Shown piece after piece: positions 1 through 9,446 of a DNA stretch of 64,000 nucleotides. The notes under the pieces are model-generated. The model saw only the letters and a list, made by a program, of their open reading frames with translations, did no database searches and was not told the DNA's origin. Location of the stretch: the NCBI GenBank assembly GCA_013289715.1, contig JABCZJ010000001.1, positions 248,001 through 312,000 on the forward strand, written 5' to 3'. Made by a program: the position numbers and the translations under genes. This DNA is from Acidobacteriota bacterium (GTDB taxonomy: Bacteria > Acidobacteriota > Terriglobia > Acidiferrales > UBA7541). Position 1 is the first letter of the stretch, and each line of letters opens with the position of its first letter.

Positions 1-2104
1 CACGGGTGAATGTGCCAGCATCCTGGCGGTCGAGGGCTTCGTTTGCGCCGGGGAGGACTTCTGCGGCGTATCCGGCGTAGGTTCCGGGGGCGTAGATGGT
101 GTGTTTGTACCAGGTGCGGCCGGACAGGCCTTCTGGCGCTAGCAGCGCTTGTTCGACGCTTACTAGATCGCGATTCATTTCATATTGTTTAGCGGCATTG
201 GGCGGTGCGTTCGACCATTGCTGCAACGCTTGCGATGCGTGAGCGGCGGAAGCTGTCAGTCGGGCGGCGGCGTCTGAAACTGCGGGCACATCTGCGCTGC
301 CAATTCCCTGCTTGGCCGCGCGAGTGGCGAGATCATTTGCTGCGCGCGAAATTTCGGCGGCGTAAGCGGCGTAATCGAATGGAAGCGTATCGGATTCGTC
401 CAACCGCAGCGCCAAGGTGCCGAGAATTTTCGCCAGCGCGACGTGAAATTCGAATGTGGGATCGCCGAATTTTTTCATCCAGTAGAAATCGTCGTACATC
501 GAGTGGTAGACGCCGTAGTCGCCGATGAATCCGGCATCGAGCGCAGGAATTCCGGCGTGGTCGAAGAACGGACAGAAGTCCGAGCCCGCGCCCAGGGCTT
601 CGATAGGAGCTTCTCCGGGAGCCGTGAACTTCGCGCTCGGGGGACGCGCGATGCCGCTCGGCTCTTCCTGCTGGCGCGTGGCGCGGTCCAACCAGACGTT
701 GTAAACGCTGCGCACGTCGCGCGGGTCCTGCACTTCGCGAGTGACATCGCGCACCAGTTCTTTCAGCGACGGCGTGGCGGATGCCGTGAAATTTGGCCCG
801 GCGACGCCGACGTCTGTGTTCAAGTATGCGACGGCTTTCGCTTGCAGCTCGGCGCGATTTGCCTCCACCCATTCGGTCGAGCCCATTAGGCCGGGCTCTT
901 CGCCATCCCACTCGCACATCACGATAGTGCGCCGCGGCTTCCAGCCGGCGCGGACGAGTTCGCCGAAAGCACGGGCTGTTTCGAGCATGGTCGCGGTGCC
1001 GCTGCCAGGATCCACTGCGCCATAAACCCAAGCGTCGTGATGATTGCCGAGGACGACCCATTCCCCGTCGTTCGTGCCGCGCAGCTTTGCGATGACGTCG
1101 TAGAGCGTGCGTTGCTGATAATCCATCGCCAGCTTCATGTGCGCGACGGCCGCGCCAGGCCCGATGTGATAGGTAAAGGGTAAGCCGCCCTGCCATTGAC
1201 GCGGGACGTGCGGGCCGCCGAGATTTTCGAGAATCACGGAAGCGTCCTGCGAATTGATGGGCATCGTCGGAATGCGCGGAAGATTTGCGGCGTCGGCGGG
1301 GGCAAGGCGCTTGGCATTCGCGGTTGAAGCTACGCCCGGCGTGAGCGGGTCACCCGGATAAATTTGCGTGTATTCCACCGAGCCGCGCTGGATGCCGGTC
1401 ATTGGGCGCCACGGCCCGTTCGGAAACACGTCGCCCGCGACGTAGCCGTCGTCTTCGGGATCGGAATAAATAATCAGGCCGAGGGCTTTGTGCTCTTCGG
1501 CGAGTTTCGTTTTTATGCCGCGATAGCAGCCGCCGTAGCGAGCAATTGCTATTTTCCCGTCGACGCTGATTCCCAGTTTCTCGAGCTCGCGGTAATCCGC
1601 CTGCATCCCGTAGTTCACATAGACGACCGGCGCCGTGACGTCTCCCGAAGGCGAGAAGGTATTGAAGCCGACGACGATATTTTTGTCGGAGGTGTCAGGA
1701 TCCACGGCAAAGGGCTGCTCGGGAGTTGCCAGAGCCTTTTTGTCTGGCGCAATGAGTTCCAGATGGACTTCGCGCGGCTGCGCAAGCCACACGCTATAGC
1801 TGACGATATCGGCGTCGAAACCGTAGCTGCGATACTGGTCGCGCAGCCATTCCGCCACACGGTGACTGGCTTCGGTGCCGGCCATGTGCGGCTCGCTGGT
1901 GATGTGGCGCAGATTGCTTTCGGCGCGGGCGGGATCAGGGATTGCGCGCAGCTGCTGCTCAAGGGCGCGCTCGGCCGCGACATGGGCGGGCGCGAACCCG
2001 CGGATGCCGGGATTCTCTTGCGTGCCGCGGGAAATTGCGGCGGGAAATACCACGATGCTTGCCAGGATAATTGCGCTACGAACTCGCCGGGTTGTGACTG
2101 CCAT
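1..2104 (-). CDS. M28 family peptidase, glutamate carboxypeptidase II-like (3' end cut by window edge)
   Basis: Zinc exopeptidase of the GCPII/transferrin-receptor-like group, predicted exported. The ATG at 2104 follows GAGGTG, and a short hydrophobic stretch (residues 11-24) looks like a signal or anchor. 701 residues are visible, against about 750 in human GCPII, so only the C-terminal tail is missing. The two-zinc site is complete and colinear with the human enzyme: H355 (in GNHHDAW), D365 (AVDPGSG), E402-E403 (WDGEEPG), D431 (YLNTDVG) and about H534 (VYHSMYDD). A constant offset of 22 residues from human H377/D387/E424/E425/D453 supports the assignment. The C-terminal part matches the TfR-like dimerisation domain. 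The natural substrate cannot be told; family members release C-terminal glutamate or process dipeptides. Frame is open throughout. Confidence 0.93.
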   Translation of the reverse strand, partial: MAVTTRRVRSAIILASIVVFPAAISRGTQENPGIRGFAPAHVAAERALEQQLRAIPDPARAESNLRHITSEPHMAGTEASHRVAEWLRDQYRSYGFDADIVSYSVWLAQPREVHLELIAPDKKALATPEQPFAVDPDTSDKNIVVGFNTFSPSGDVTAPVVYVNYGMQADYRELEKLGISVDGKIAIARYGGCYRGIKTKLAEEHKALGLIIYSDPEDDGYVAGDVFPNGPWRPMTGIQRGSVEYTQIYPGDPLTPGVASTANAKRLAPADAANLPRIPTMPINSQDASVILENLGGPHVPRQWQGGLPFTYHIGPGAAVAHMKLAMDYQQRTLYDVIAKLRGTNDGEWVVLGNHHDAWVYGAVDPGSGTATMLETARAFGELVRAGWKPRRTIVMCEWDGEEPGLMGSTEWVEANRAELQAKAVAYLNTDVGVAGPNFTASATPSLKELVRDVTREVQDPRDVRSVYNVWLDRATRQQEEPSGIARPPSAKFTAPGEAPIEALGAGSDFCPFFDHAGIPALDAGFIGDYGVYHSMYDDFYWMKKFGDPTFEFHVALAKILGTLALRLDESDTLPFDYAAYAAEISRAANDLATRAAKQGIGSADVPAVSDAAARLTASAAHASQALQQWSNAPPNAAKQYEMNRDLVSVEQALLAPEGLSGRTWYKHTIYAPGTYAGYAAEVLPGANEALDRQDAGTFTR

Positions 2105-2310
2105 TCACACCTCGTTGCAGAATTGCAAATTCTATACTACATGGGTGCGGGCGTCCTCGATTGGTTGCGAAATATTTAACGCGAACGGTGAACGCTCCGC
2201 GATACGCGACGGAATATACTGAGCCGCTTGTGTTCGCTTGACGGCGCTTGCGGCGCGCCGTAGGTTAGTTCCATTCGCAGTAGCATGCGATTGGGTCATG
2301 GGGATGTCCG

Positions 2311-3216
2311 ATGAAAGTTCTGATCTCAGGCGCCTCAGGGTTGATGGGAGCTGCGCTTACTGGTTCGCTGCGCGCTGATGGCCACAGCGTGTGCCATCTG
2401 GTGCGCCCGGGCGGCAAAGCTGCGCCTGGCGACGTGCCGTGGAACCCTTTGAACGCGCTGGTGGACGTGCCGGCGATGGAAGGCTTCGACGCCGTGGTGA
2501 ATCTAAATGGCGCGAGCATCGGTGGCGGACGCTGGACATCAAAGCGCAAGACGATTCTGCGCAGCAGCCGCGTGGATTCCACACGCGTGCTGGTGGATGC
2601 GCTCTCGCACCTGAGGCAGCCGCCCCGCGTACTTATTTGCGCCTCGGCGACAGGCTGCTACGGAAATCGCGGCGACGAGGCGCTGAACGAAACGAGCGGC
2701 TACGGCAACGATTTCCTGGCCATACTGTGCCGCGCGTGGGAAGCTGAAGCGGCGCGGGCGGCGAGCGCCGGCATGCGCACGGTGACCGCGCGCTTCGGAA
2801 TTGTTCTCTCCACAGAGGGCGGCGCGTTGCCACGCATGTTAACGCCATTCAAAGTCGGTGTGGGCGGGCGGCTGGGCAGCGGGAAGCAGTGGATGAGCTG
2901 GATCGCATTGGAAGATGCGGTGAGGGTGCTGCGCGCGGCAATTGATGATGCGCGGTGGAACGGGCCGGTGAATGTGGTATCGCCGGAGCCGGTGCGCAAC
3001 GCTGAGTTCACGCGCGTGTTGGCGAGCGTCTTGCACCGGCCGGCAATTTTTCCGGCGCCGGCGCTCGCGCTTCGTCTGGCGCTGGGCGAAATGGCGGATG
3101 CGCTGTTGCTGGCCAGCCAGCGCGTGCAGCCTGGATGTTTGCTGCAGTACGGCTTCGCGTTTCGCTACGAAAATTTAGAGCAGGCGCTGCACGCGGTACT
3201 CGCGAAGAACGCTTAG
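2311..3216 (+). CDS. TIGR01777 family epimerase (SDR39U1/YfcH-like)
   Basis: 301-residue atypical extended short-chain dehydrogenase/reductase. The N-terminus MKVLISGASGLMG holds the GxxGxxG dinucleotide-binding motif (G7, G10, G13), and the family segment with ATGCYG lies in the middle, followed by the C-terminal DUF1731-like part ending in the conserved LxYGFxF motif. The length is normal for TIGR01777. The ATG at 2311 is preceded by GGGGATG about 7 nt upstream. Members such as E. coli YfcH are predicted NADP-dependent sugar nucleotide-type epimerases of unknown substrate; SulA-type roles are historical labels only. It stands alone between a divergent peptidase and a convergent small gene, so context adds nothing to function. 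Confidence 0.9.
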   Translation: MKVLISGASGLMGAALTGSLRADGHSVCHLVRPGGKAAPGDVPWNPLNALVDVPAMEGFDAVVNLNGASIGGGRWTSKRKTILRSSRVDSTRVLVDALSHLRQPPRVLICASATGCYGNRGDEALNETSGYGNDFLAILCRAWEAEAARAASAGMRTVTARFGIVLSTEGGALPRMLTPFKVGVGGRLGSGKQWMSWIALEDAVRVLRAAIDDARWNGPVNVVSPEPVRNAEFTRVLASVLHRPAIFPAPALALRLALGEMADALLLASQRVQPGCLLQYGFAFRYENLEQALHAVLAKNA

Positions 3217-3258
3217 CGTCGTTCACTTACTGCATGTTGAATTAGTATCCTCGCCGCA

Positions 3259-3624
3259 CTACAAGTCCAGGCGTTCGAGCAGCGATGGCAGGTTGGATGC
3301 GTCCACGGTGAGTTCGGGGCGAGCGGTGGCAAAGTCTGCGACTTCATCGAGCGCTTGAAACAGGCGCATCTTGGCGACGGCGTACTCTTCGGTCCCGGTC
3401 AGGGCGCGGCCGGTTTGTTTGGTCCATTGAACAAGCGCTTCGCGGCGAACGAATATGCGAATCGGGAACATGGTTTTGCGGTCGGCTGAGACGTAATAGA
3501 TGAATTCGTTCCCTTTTGCCGCATCCCGCTGGGCCGGATGCACATCCTGAAATTGATATTGATACACGTAGCCGTTCTCGGCCGAGTAGCTTTTGATGCG
3601 CCGCACCGTTTCGGGCTTGGACAT
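3259..3624 (-). CDS. Conserved hypothetical protein, 121 aa
   Basis: I do not recognise this protein. It is a soluble, mixed-charge 121-residue polypeptide without signal peptide or membrane segment and with no cysteine cluster. Residues 14-65 are rich in aromatic and strand-forming residues (GYVYQYQFQ, EFIYYVSA, PIRIFVRR), suggesting a small beta-sheet domain, and the C-terminal 40 residues look helical (AKMRLFQALDEVADF). Codon usage and third-position GC agree with neighbouring genes and all antisense frames are poorer, which supports it being real. No obvious Shine-Dalgarno precedes the ATG at 3624. It ends 43 nt from the convergent TIGR01777 gene. Confidence 0.6.
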   Translation of the reverse strand: MSKPETVRRIKSYSAENGYVYQYQFQDVHPAQRDAAKGNEFIYYVSADRKTMFPIRIFVRREALVQWTKQTGRALTGTEEYAVAKMRLFQALDEVADFATARPELTVDASNLPSLLERLDL

Positions 3625-3880
3625 GGGCGCATTATTCGGCTGGGGCGCTCCGGTGTCAACCGCTCCGCTGCGTCGGACATAGCCGCCGCTGAAGGCAAAA
3701 GACGCGCGATCGAGACCGCTCTCCCAATTCGGAATTAGTAGGTGGGTTTCTGTGCCATTGCGGGACCAAGCGATTGTTCGCGTCGCTCAGCATTTCCTGT
3801 TTTTTCCGCAGTATGATATGGCGAAAAGTGTCACGCGCTGCAGTTAACCATTTCCGATTGCGGGGTTTGCCGATGCTTAG

Positions 3881-4647
3881 GCGCGTCGGCTTGCGCATGG
3901 CTCCGATGATTGCGCGAGTGTGGGAGTGTCTGGCTGCGCAGGATTCGCAGGACAAATTCTCGACGCCGATACGCTTTTCCGCAACGATGGGCAGGCGGCC
4001 TTCGCCACGCCTGGCGCGCTCGCGCAGCCACAAGGCCACGCGCTTACGATCTGGAATCGCTGCTGATACACGAGCTCGGCCACTGCATGGGTCTGGATCA
4101 TTCCGCGGTGATTCGCTCGATGATGTTTCCGTTCGCGCCTCCACCCGGACAATATCTCGGCTACCGGCCCGATGGGTCCATACCCGATGGCCCCCTCGCG
4201 GACGACGATCGCACCGGGATCCGCGCGCAGTATCCAGATCCAAACGATACATTCAACGTCGGCGCCATTCGCGGTCGGATTGTGCCGGCCAGCCCATTTG
4301 CGCTCGCGACACTCGCCGCGCCGTCGCCCGGCGTGCCGGTTACGGGCATGGTCGGCGCGCACGTCGTTGCGGCGGACGCGGATACGGATTCAGTAATTGC
4401 GGGGACGCTCGGCGGCTGGAGCTGCGATGCGGCAAATCCGCCCACGCAGTTCGACGATTCATTCGACCTGGAACGGCTACTCGTGGGCCACAGCTACAAT
4501 TTGTACGCGCGGCCACTTGTTGGCCTAGCGCTGCCTGGAGATTTCAGCGATGTGTTTACGGGGCTGTGCTCCAGCGGTGTCGCGCCGACTTGCACGCCAC
4601 CGCCTGTTAACGCGAACTTCAACGTGCGCATCCTGCCCACTCAGTGA
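3881..4647 (+). pseudogene. Matrixin-like (M10) metalloprotease remnant with frameshift
   Basis: From 4037 the frame encodes HELGHCMGLDHS (about 4068-4103), the HExxHxxGxxH zinc signature of matrixins/metzincins, then a proline-rich C-terminal part ending at 4647. The expected pre-catalytic segment GQILDADTLFRNDG, typical of matrixins just before the helix, is found at 3950-3991 but in a different frame (+2 instead of +1). The two join only if one base is restored near 4041-4048. Upstream, the +2 frame meets a stop at 3878-3880 and no signal peptide or start is visible. So the gene is broken by at least one frameshift and has lost its N-terminus, unless this is a sequencing error. Without the restored frame no translation start with a Shine-Dalgarno is evident. 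It converges on the pilX terminator. Confidence 0.65.
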
Positions 4648-4668
4648 CTTAACATGCTTAGCCGACGT

Positions 4669-4704
4669 AAAAAAAGCGGCTCCCGGGAAGTGCGGGAGCC
4701 GCTT
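4669..4704 (-). terminator. Rho-independent terminator of the minor pilin operon
   Basis: A perfect 12-bp stem, AAGCGGCTCCCG (4674-4685) pairing with CGGGAGCCGCTT (4693-4704), with a 7-nt loop. A run of A on the + strand at 4669-4675 becomes a U-tract after the hairpin when read leftwards. It lies 26 nt past the pilX stop, so it terminates the - strand operon. The T-tract is on the wrong side for the + strand pseudogene. Confidence 0.92.
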
Positions 4705-4729
4705 CTAGCCCTGCGGGTTATGAAAACTA

Positions 4730-7627
4730 TTACTGGGTCGGCAGAATTTCCTGCGAGAACCCGATGGTGTTGACGGAGCGCAACGACGGAGTGCGCGGCG
4801 GCAAACAAGCGGGGCCCAGCGTAAAGTTGGTGTCAAAGCTGTAGTCACGCGGGCTGGGCGGATTGTAAACGCCCGTCCCCTTGTACGTGCCTACTGCTTG
4901 ACGGTTGTAATAGAAGCTGACCATCGAGCCGCGGTAGTGGCAAACAAGGCCCCAGTTTTCCAGGAAGCGGAGGAAGTTGTGCACACCGCCATCGGTTCCA
5001 AAGTCCTGCGCCTGTCCGGCAACGGACGGGAATGGAATGCCCTTGCCCGAAATGATCGCAGCGCGGTACGCCGTCGGCGCCGCCGCTCGATTATTCACGT
5101 TGTAGGGAAAGGCGAAGGAGTTTACGTCGTTCCAGTTGTTGGAAAGGAACGTGACAGCGTCGCCCTCGACCGCTGCCGCGATGCTAACGCCGCCCCACGT
5201 TCCGTCGTCCACCGGTGCGTTGTAATCGCCTTGGATGTAAACCGGGTTTTCAGCAACGATGCTAAGGCCATCGGTTCCGTTGCAGGAGACCCCGATGGTT
5301 AGTGACGCGCCGTCTACGATTTTTAGAGCGCGACGGAAGAACACCGGAGGATTCTCCCGGGCTTCCTGCGCGTTGCCGTAGGTGACGTCGGGGCGATTGG
5401 CATTCCCCACCGCGCAATTCGAGTTCGCAGACAACCCGCCGTAATAGAAAGTTGTTCCGACTTTGATCGAGGGGCCGATCATGTTTCCGGTCGTGGAGGT
5501 TGCGCCAGTCCACATTACGGTGCTCGCTGGTACGACGGGGGCCGGCGCAGTGCTCAGCATGTAGTTCGTCGGAACGATCAGGGACGGAGCTACTTCCGTG
5601 CCGCCATAAGTACGAAGGATACCGTCGCCTTCGACGTCTTCACCCGCGTCGAGCGCGCTGTTCGGGCAACCGTTGTTCGGGTCGTTGGGATTCACAAAGT
5701 CGTTAAATCCGTAAGACCCGGTCTTGGCGAGGGGGGCCGTGATGGGGTCCGTGTGCTCACCGCGGCGGTCCGAGAAATAGAGCGTATAACCGGTGTTATT
5801 GTCGAGGCCAAGTCCAGCCTGATTTGCCGTGAACCAATTCACCAGCTTCTTGGCATCGAGCTCCACATAGTTCATGACGCCTTGGGCCGTAATCGGAGCC
5901 GTTGCGCTGCTGGCACGATCGAGGCCTTCCCGGGTGTCATACAGCACGTTCGGCCAGAAATCGGTCGCGACCGTCGCGGCGGTAATGTTTCCGCATCCAT
6001 TCGCGCTCGCGCTTGGGGCGTCCAGATTGTCGCGCACGCGAGCCAGACGGATGATAGCGTTCGGGCTGGGGTCCGTAATGCAAGGAATTGTCGGGACCCC
6101 TCCTCCGCTAGGACCCTGGGCAGCAATTTGGGCGCCGGGCAGACTCGGAAGGAGAGGGGACAGCACGCCGGTAGTAGGATTGATATTCCTCCCCGTAAGG
6201 CCCAGGGCTAGTATCTGCTTCGTGTAGTCAACCCAGGTTCCGCCAGGATTCACCTGATACTCGATCTTGATGCATCCGGTGATGATCGGATACCCGTTCT
6301 TCAACCAATATCCCGGTTGAGCCGTCGTGTTGCTGGGAGTGTACGTAGCATTTGCTCCCGACACGGGCAGCGGATAGTTGCCAGCGTACCAGCCCGGAGC
6401 CGCGGTGATTCCGAGCGGGGAGGTGGCGTAATACGCCAGCGTCGCAAGGTCAATTGGGTCAGTGCCGAGGGTGACAGTATCGAGGCTCATCATATCGGCG
6501 TGATGGCATATACCCGCTGTGCCCGGCAAGGTAGGTGGACTTGTAACCGGATAATCGTCAATCAAGATTCGCAATGTTGCCTGGGAGAACAAGCGCTGGG
6601 CGAAGGTGTCCGGGTTCGACGCTAGTTCGCCAGGGACCGGGCGGCGGATCAGTGAAATTGGCGTGATGCCACCCAACGCGGTGGAAGTGAGACTTAATAC
6701 CGGCACGCCGTTCTGCAATTGCCCGTTATATGCGGGGATGACTGTGCCGCTCCAGGTCGGATTGTTCAACGTAGTGCTTACGGCGCCGTAAATGCTGCTG
6801 CCGGTGACGCTGCCTTCGCCGATGCCCAATGCACGCCATGAGGCGTTGGTATACGGGGCGCCGCCGGGTTCACCGGTCATCGTAGGATCCGGAGCGAGGG
6901 CGATAGAGACGTCGCCGCCATAAGCGGCGCCCGCGCCAGTAACCGCGAAACCATTTTCCAGGTTGGTGCGGATCACCTGGCCTACCACCGTTACTTTGTC
7001 TCCCAAGAAGGTCGGACCTTGGTTCGGAGTGAGCCACAAATTGCCATTCGTGTGCGTGCGGCCGCCGAAACCAAACGAAGGGCCGTTGAAGAACGAAAGA
7101 TCGGAATCGGAATAAATACCAAACTGGAACACTGGGATGGCGACCACCTGAACTTGGCGGGTTAGCTTCACCTCCGAGCCAGAGGATGAGTTCTGCGCTG
7201 CCACCGTCATGGTGAACGGCGTGATCAAGCCTTGCATGCCGGCGTAGGGACTGGGCGGCAGAATCGTGGCGTTGGTCGTCGCGGGATTGCCGAACGCGTC
7301 CGGAATGAAGGTGAGGTTATAGGTGGAAGCGCCGGCGGAATTCAAGTAGGTTACGCCCGTGAGCGTGGTGGGGGGAGCGGCGGTGATCGTGGCTACGTTG
7401 GCCGCGGTGAGCGAACCCGAGGTGGCAAACACCTGCGCCACGTCGGTGGTCATTTTCTCCATGCCGGCTTCCGCGCCATAGAACGCCAGTTCGCGGCTCG
7501 AGTTATTTCCGCCCAAGCGCTGATCCGTCATCACCATCCAGCTCATGCCCACTACGATGGCTGAAATCAGCAGCAGAACAAACAGCGAGGTTATCAGTGC
7601 GACGCCCTTTTCTCGTTCCATTCTCAC
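4730..7627 (-). CDS. pilX: PilX-type minor pilin-like protein with very large C-terminal region
   Basis: The N-terminus reads as a PilX_N domain: after a short basic leader, EREKGVALITSLFVLLLI gives a G8/V9 prepilin-peptidase-like site and a hydrophobic helix, followed by SSRELAFYGAEAGMEKM, a hallmark of the family. The usual Glu at mature position 5 is absent, as is common in PilX/GspK-like proteins. I place the start at GTG 7627 because AAGGAG lies 7 nt upstream; an in-frame start at 7675 lacks such a site. At 965 aa it is about five times the usual PilX length. The extra 850 residues are Gly/Asn/Thr/Pro-rich, predicted extracellular, with few cysteines, and resemble no domain I can name. 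Last gene of the fimT-pilV-pilW-pilX operon. Probably a pilus-tip or priming component with an adhesive extension; that role is inference. Confidence 0.82.
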   Translation of the reverse strand: MRMEREKGVALITSLFVLLLISAIVVGMSWMVMTDQRLGGNNSSRELAFYGAEAGMEKMTTDVAQVFATSGSLTAANVATITAAPPTTLTGVTYLNSAGASTYNLTFIPDAFGNPATTNATILPPSPYAGMQGLITPFTMTVAAQNSSSGSEVKLTRQVQVVAIPVFQFGIYSDSDLSFFNGPSFGFGGRTHTNGNLWLTPNQGPTFLGDKVTVVGQVIRTNLENGFAVTGAGAAYGGDVSIALAPDPTMTGEPGGAPYTNASWRALGIGEGSVTGSSIYGAVSTTLNNPTWSGTVIPAYNGQLQNGVPVLSLTSTALGGITPISLIRRPVPGELASNPDTFAQRLFSQATLRILIDDYPVTSPPTLPGTAGICHHADMMSLDTVTLGTDPIDLATLAYYATSPLGITAAPGWYAGNYPLPVSGANATYTPSNTTAQPGYWLKNGYPIITGCIKIEYQVNPGGTWVDYTKQILALGLTGRNINPTTGVLSPLLPSLPGAQIAAQGPSGGGVPTIPCITDPSPNAIIRLARVRDNLDAPSASANGCGNITAATVATDFWPNVLYDTREGLDRASSATAPITAQGVMNYVELDAKKLVNWFTANQAGLGLDNNTGYTLYFSDRRGEHTDPITAPLAKTGSYGFNDFVNPNDPNNGCPNSALDAGEDVEGDGILRTYGGTEVAPSLIVPTNYMLSTAPAPVVPASTVMWTGATSTTGNMIGPSIKVGTTFYYGGLSANSNCAVGNANRPDVTYGNAQEARENPPVFFRRALKIVDGASLTIGVSCNGTDGLSIVAENPVYIQGDYNAPVDDGTWGGVSIAAAVEGDAVTFLSNNWNDVNSFAFPYNVNNRAAAPTAYRAAIISGKGIPFPSVAGQAQDFGTDGGVHNFLRFLENWGLVCHYRGSMVSFYYNRQAVGTYKGTGVYNPPSPRDYSFDTNFTLGPACLPPRTPSLRSVNTIGFSQEILPTQ

Positions 7628-7681
7628 AGCGGATCTCCTTGAAAATCTGAAAACCTGGTGCCTCATCGCTTGCAAAAGCTC

Positions 7682-8857
7682 CTATGGGGCCGTGGACGAC
7701 GCTGACGTATTGAACTGGTTGGTGAATGAAAGGCTGCGAATGCTCACCTGCGTGCTCAAGTTGTTGCGCAGATATATCGGCGTCGTTTGTGACGTGTAGG
7801 CATTTTCGGACCTGCCCGCCAGGAACACATTGACCGCGCGTATCTGTGCCGGCGTGTCTGGAAGAAGCGGTTGGGCAGCATTCCCGGGACCATTGGGATA
7901 GGTGCCTGCCGCGTCCGTGGAACTGGTGATGTCGTAGCTGAAACCCAGGTTCTCGATATCGTCGGCGATGGCCTGCGGCGGATTCACCGGCGCGCCGGCG
8001 GGGAAGCCCGGATAATTTACCTGGCGGATCAATTGCGGGTCCGTCGCGGTGGTGGAGTCAACGTAGTACGTCACCATCCAGACGCGGGTGATCGTGGTGG
8101 GCGGAAACACTCCAGGTGTGGTAGCCAATTTCGCTACGGTTCCGTTTGCCAAGCCCGTTTGGTTAAGGCCGGCGGGATCGCCGCCTGCAAAATTGATGAC
8201 TTGGCCAGCGACGCTAGTGACATATTCCAGCGCCGTTCCGTTCTGGTTGTGGAACATGATCAAATTGCCGGCAGTGATTGGGTTCGTTGCTCCTGGCATG
8301 GTGAAACAGCCTGGGTCAAGCGTGACCGATGCGCCCGTAGCGGATATGGCTCCAGCGCAAACCGGAACAGAGGGAGCGGCTTGGACAATTGGATAGCTGT
8401 AGAGATAGTGATTCGTTGCCGGTGCATCCACTAGGACATTGTCTGCGTAGACGATGTTGATGATGTCGGTAAAGGTTCCGGTGAGCGTCGCGCCGGTCGA
8501 TGGATTAATAGATGTGGCCAATTGTCCAGCGAGGAAGCCCGGAGTGATCGCCGGCACCGTGATGTAGCTGGCCGGGAATGTGGTGGCCGGGAACGTACCG
8601 GGGCGGCTCACCGCCGAGGTCGCGGTGTAGGGAAGGCTGATGCCGCCCTGAGGAATTCCCTCGCCCGCCTGCGCCAGGTCGCGGACCATAAAGTGCATTC
8701 CGGCGCGCAGGTTCTCTTGCGTGTTGGCCTCATAGGCGACCATCGTGGTGACGTGTTCCGCCTGCATCAGTGCGTCCGTCGCGATGGCCACGACGGAAAC
8801 CACGATGCTCATGGAGACCATCAACTCGATCAGCGTAAATCCTCTTTGGCGCTTCAT
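7682..8857 (-). CDS. pilW: PilW-like minor pilin
   Basis: 391 residues starting MKRQRGFTLIELMVSMSI, a textbook type IV prepilin leader: cleavage after G6, F7 as mature residue 1, E11 as mature Glu5, and a hydrophobic N-terminal helix that would anchor it in the inner membrane and the pilus core. GAGGAG lies 5 nt before the ATG. The segment following the helix (AYEANTQENLRAGMHFMVRDLAQAG) is characteristic of PilW. The C-terminal three quarters are beta-rich and variable, as expected of minor pilins. Sits 24 nt downstream of pilV and 54 nt upstream of the pilX start. Expected role: initiation of type IV pilus assembly together with the other three minor pilins. Confidence 0.87.
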   Translation of the reverse strand: MKRQRGFTLIELMVSMSIVVSVVAIATDALMQAEHVTTMVAYEANTQENLRAGMHFMVRDLAQAGEGIPQGGISLPYTATSAVSRPGTFPATTFPASYITVPAITPGFLAGQLATSINPSTGATLTGTFTDIINIVYADNVLVDAPATNHYLYSYPIVQAAPSVPVCAGAISATGASVTLDPGCFTMPGATNPITAGNLIMFHNQNGTALEYVTSVAGQVINFAGGDPAGLNQTGLANGTVAKLATTPGVFPPTTITRVWMVTYYVDSTTATDPQLIRQVNYPGFPAGAPVNPPQAIADDIENLGFSYDITSSTDAAGTYPNGPGNAAQPLLPDTPAQIRAVNVFLAGRSENAYTSQTTPIYLRNNLSTQVSIRSLSFTNQFNTSASSTAP

Positions 8858-8880
8858 CCTTGCTCCTCGCGGTCCTGGTC

Positions 8881-9432
8881 CTAGTAAGCTGAAACGTACG
8901 TGGTGAGCGAATAGCTGCGATTGAATTTGCCCGTTATGTAATTCACGGTGATCACCACCTGATTAAGGCTGTTGGTGTATCCCGGAACCGCAGTAATGGT
9001 GATCGTGCGCGTAAAGGCTCCCAGCGATTGCTTTATGTCGTCCGCGGTACCCAGCTTCCCGTCCGGCCCGGGATAGACGATGTAAGCCGGAGTGCCGCCG
9101 GCGTCGGCAACTGTACCGACCAGGCCGTCGGCTCCAGGCACCAGCAACGGCTGCGGCGTCGACAGAAAGAGTCCGGCGGGATTGCCCGCGCTGTTGTTGG
9201 AAAGCTGCGCAAAGGTTGCGTTGTTCGTATATTTCGCGGTGTAGATCGCTTCAGCGGCTTCTTCGGCCTTCTGCTGCGCGATGAAAGCATCCTGCGAGCT
9301 CTGCATGTAGGCCAAGGAGTCCGCCAGCATCGCGCACAAACCCAGAACACCCACACCCAGAACTACCAGCGAAATCATCGTCTCTAAAAGTGTGAAGCCC
9401 TTAGCCGCTTGCCGTTTTTTCGCTTGCCGCAT
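8881..9432 (-). CDS. pilV: PilV-like minor pilin
   Basis: 183 residues when started at ATG 9432, chosen because AAGGAG stands 9 nt upstream; a GTG ten codons earlier is possible. The leader is strongly basic (MRQAKKRQAAKG) with cleavage expected between G12 and F13 and Glu17 as mature Glu5 (FTLLETMISLVVLGVGVL). The post-helix segment with AQQKAEEAAEAIYTAKY fits PilV/type IV pilus modification proteins. Lies 14 nt after fimT and 23 nt before pilW, so the four pilins are co-transcribed. Acts in the inner membrane/pilus fibre as a minor pilin. Confidence 0.85.
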   Translation of the reverse strand: MRQAKKRQAAKGFTLLETMISLVVLGVGVLGLCAMLADSLAYMQSSQDAFIAQQKAEEAAEAIYTAKYTNNATFAQLSNNSAGNPAGLFLSTPQPLLVPGADGLVGTVADAGGTPAYIVYPGPDGKLGTADDIKQSLGAFTRTITITAVPGYTNSLNQVVITVNYITGKFNRSYSLTTYVSAY

Positions 9433-9446
9433 TTTCCTGAGCTCCT

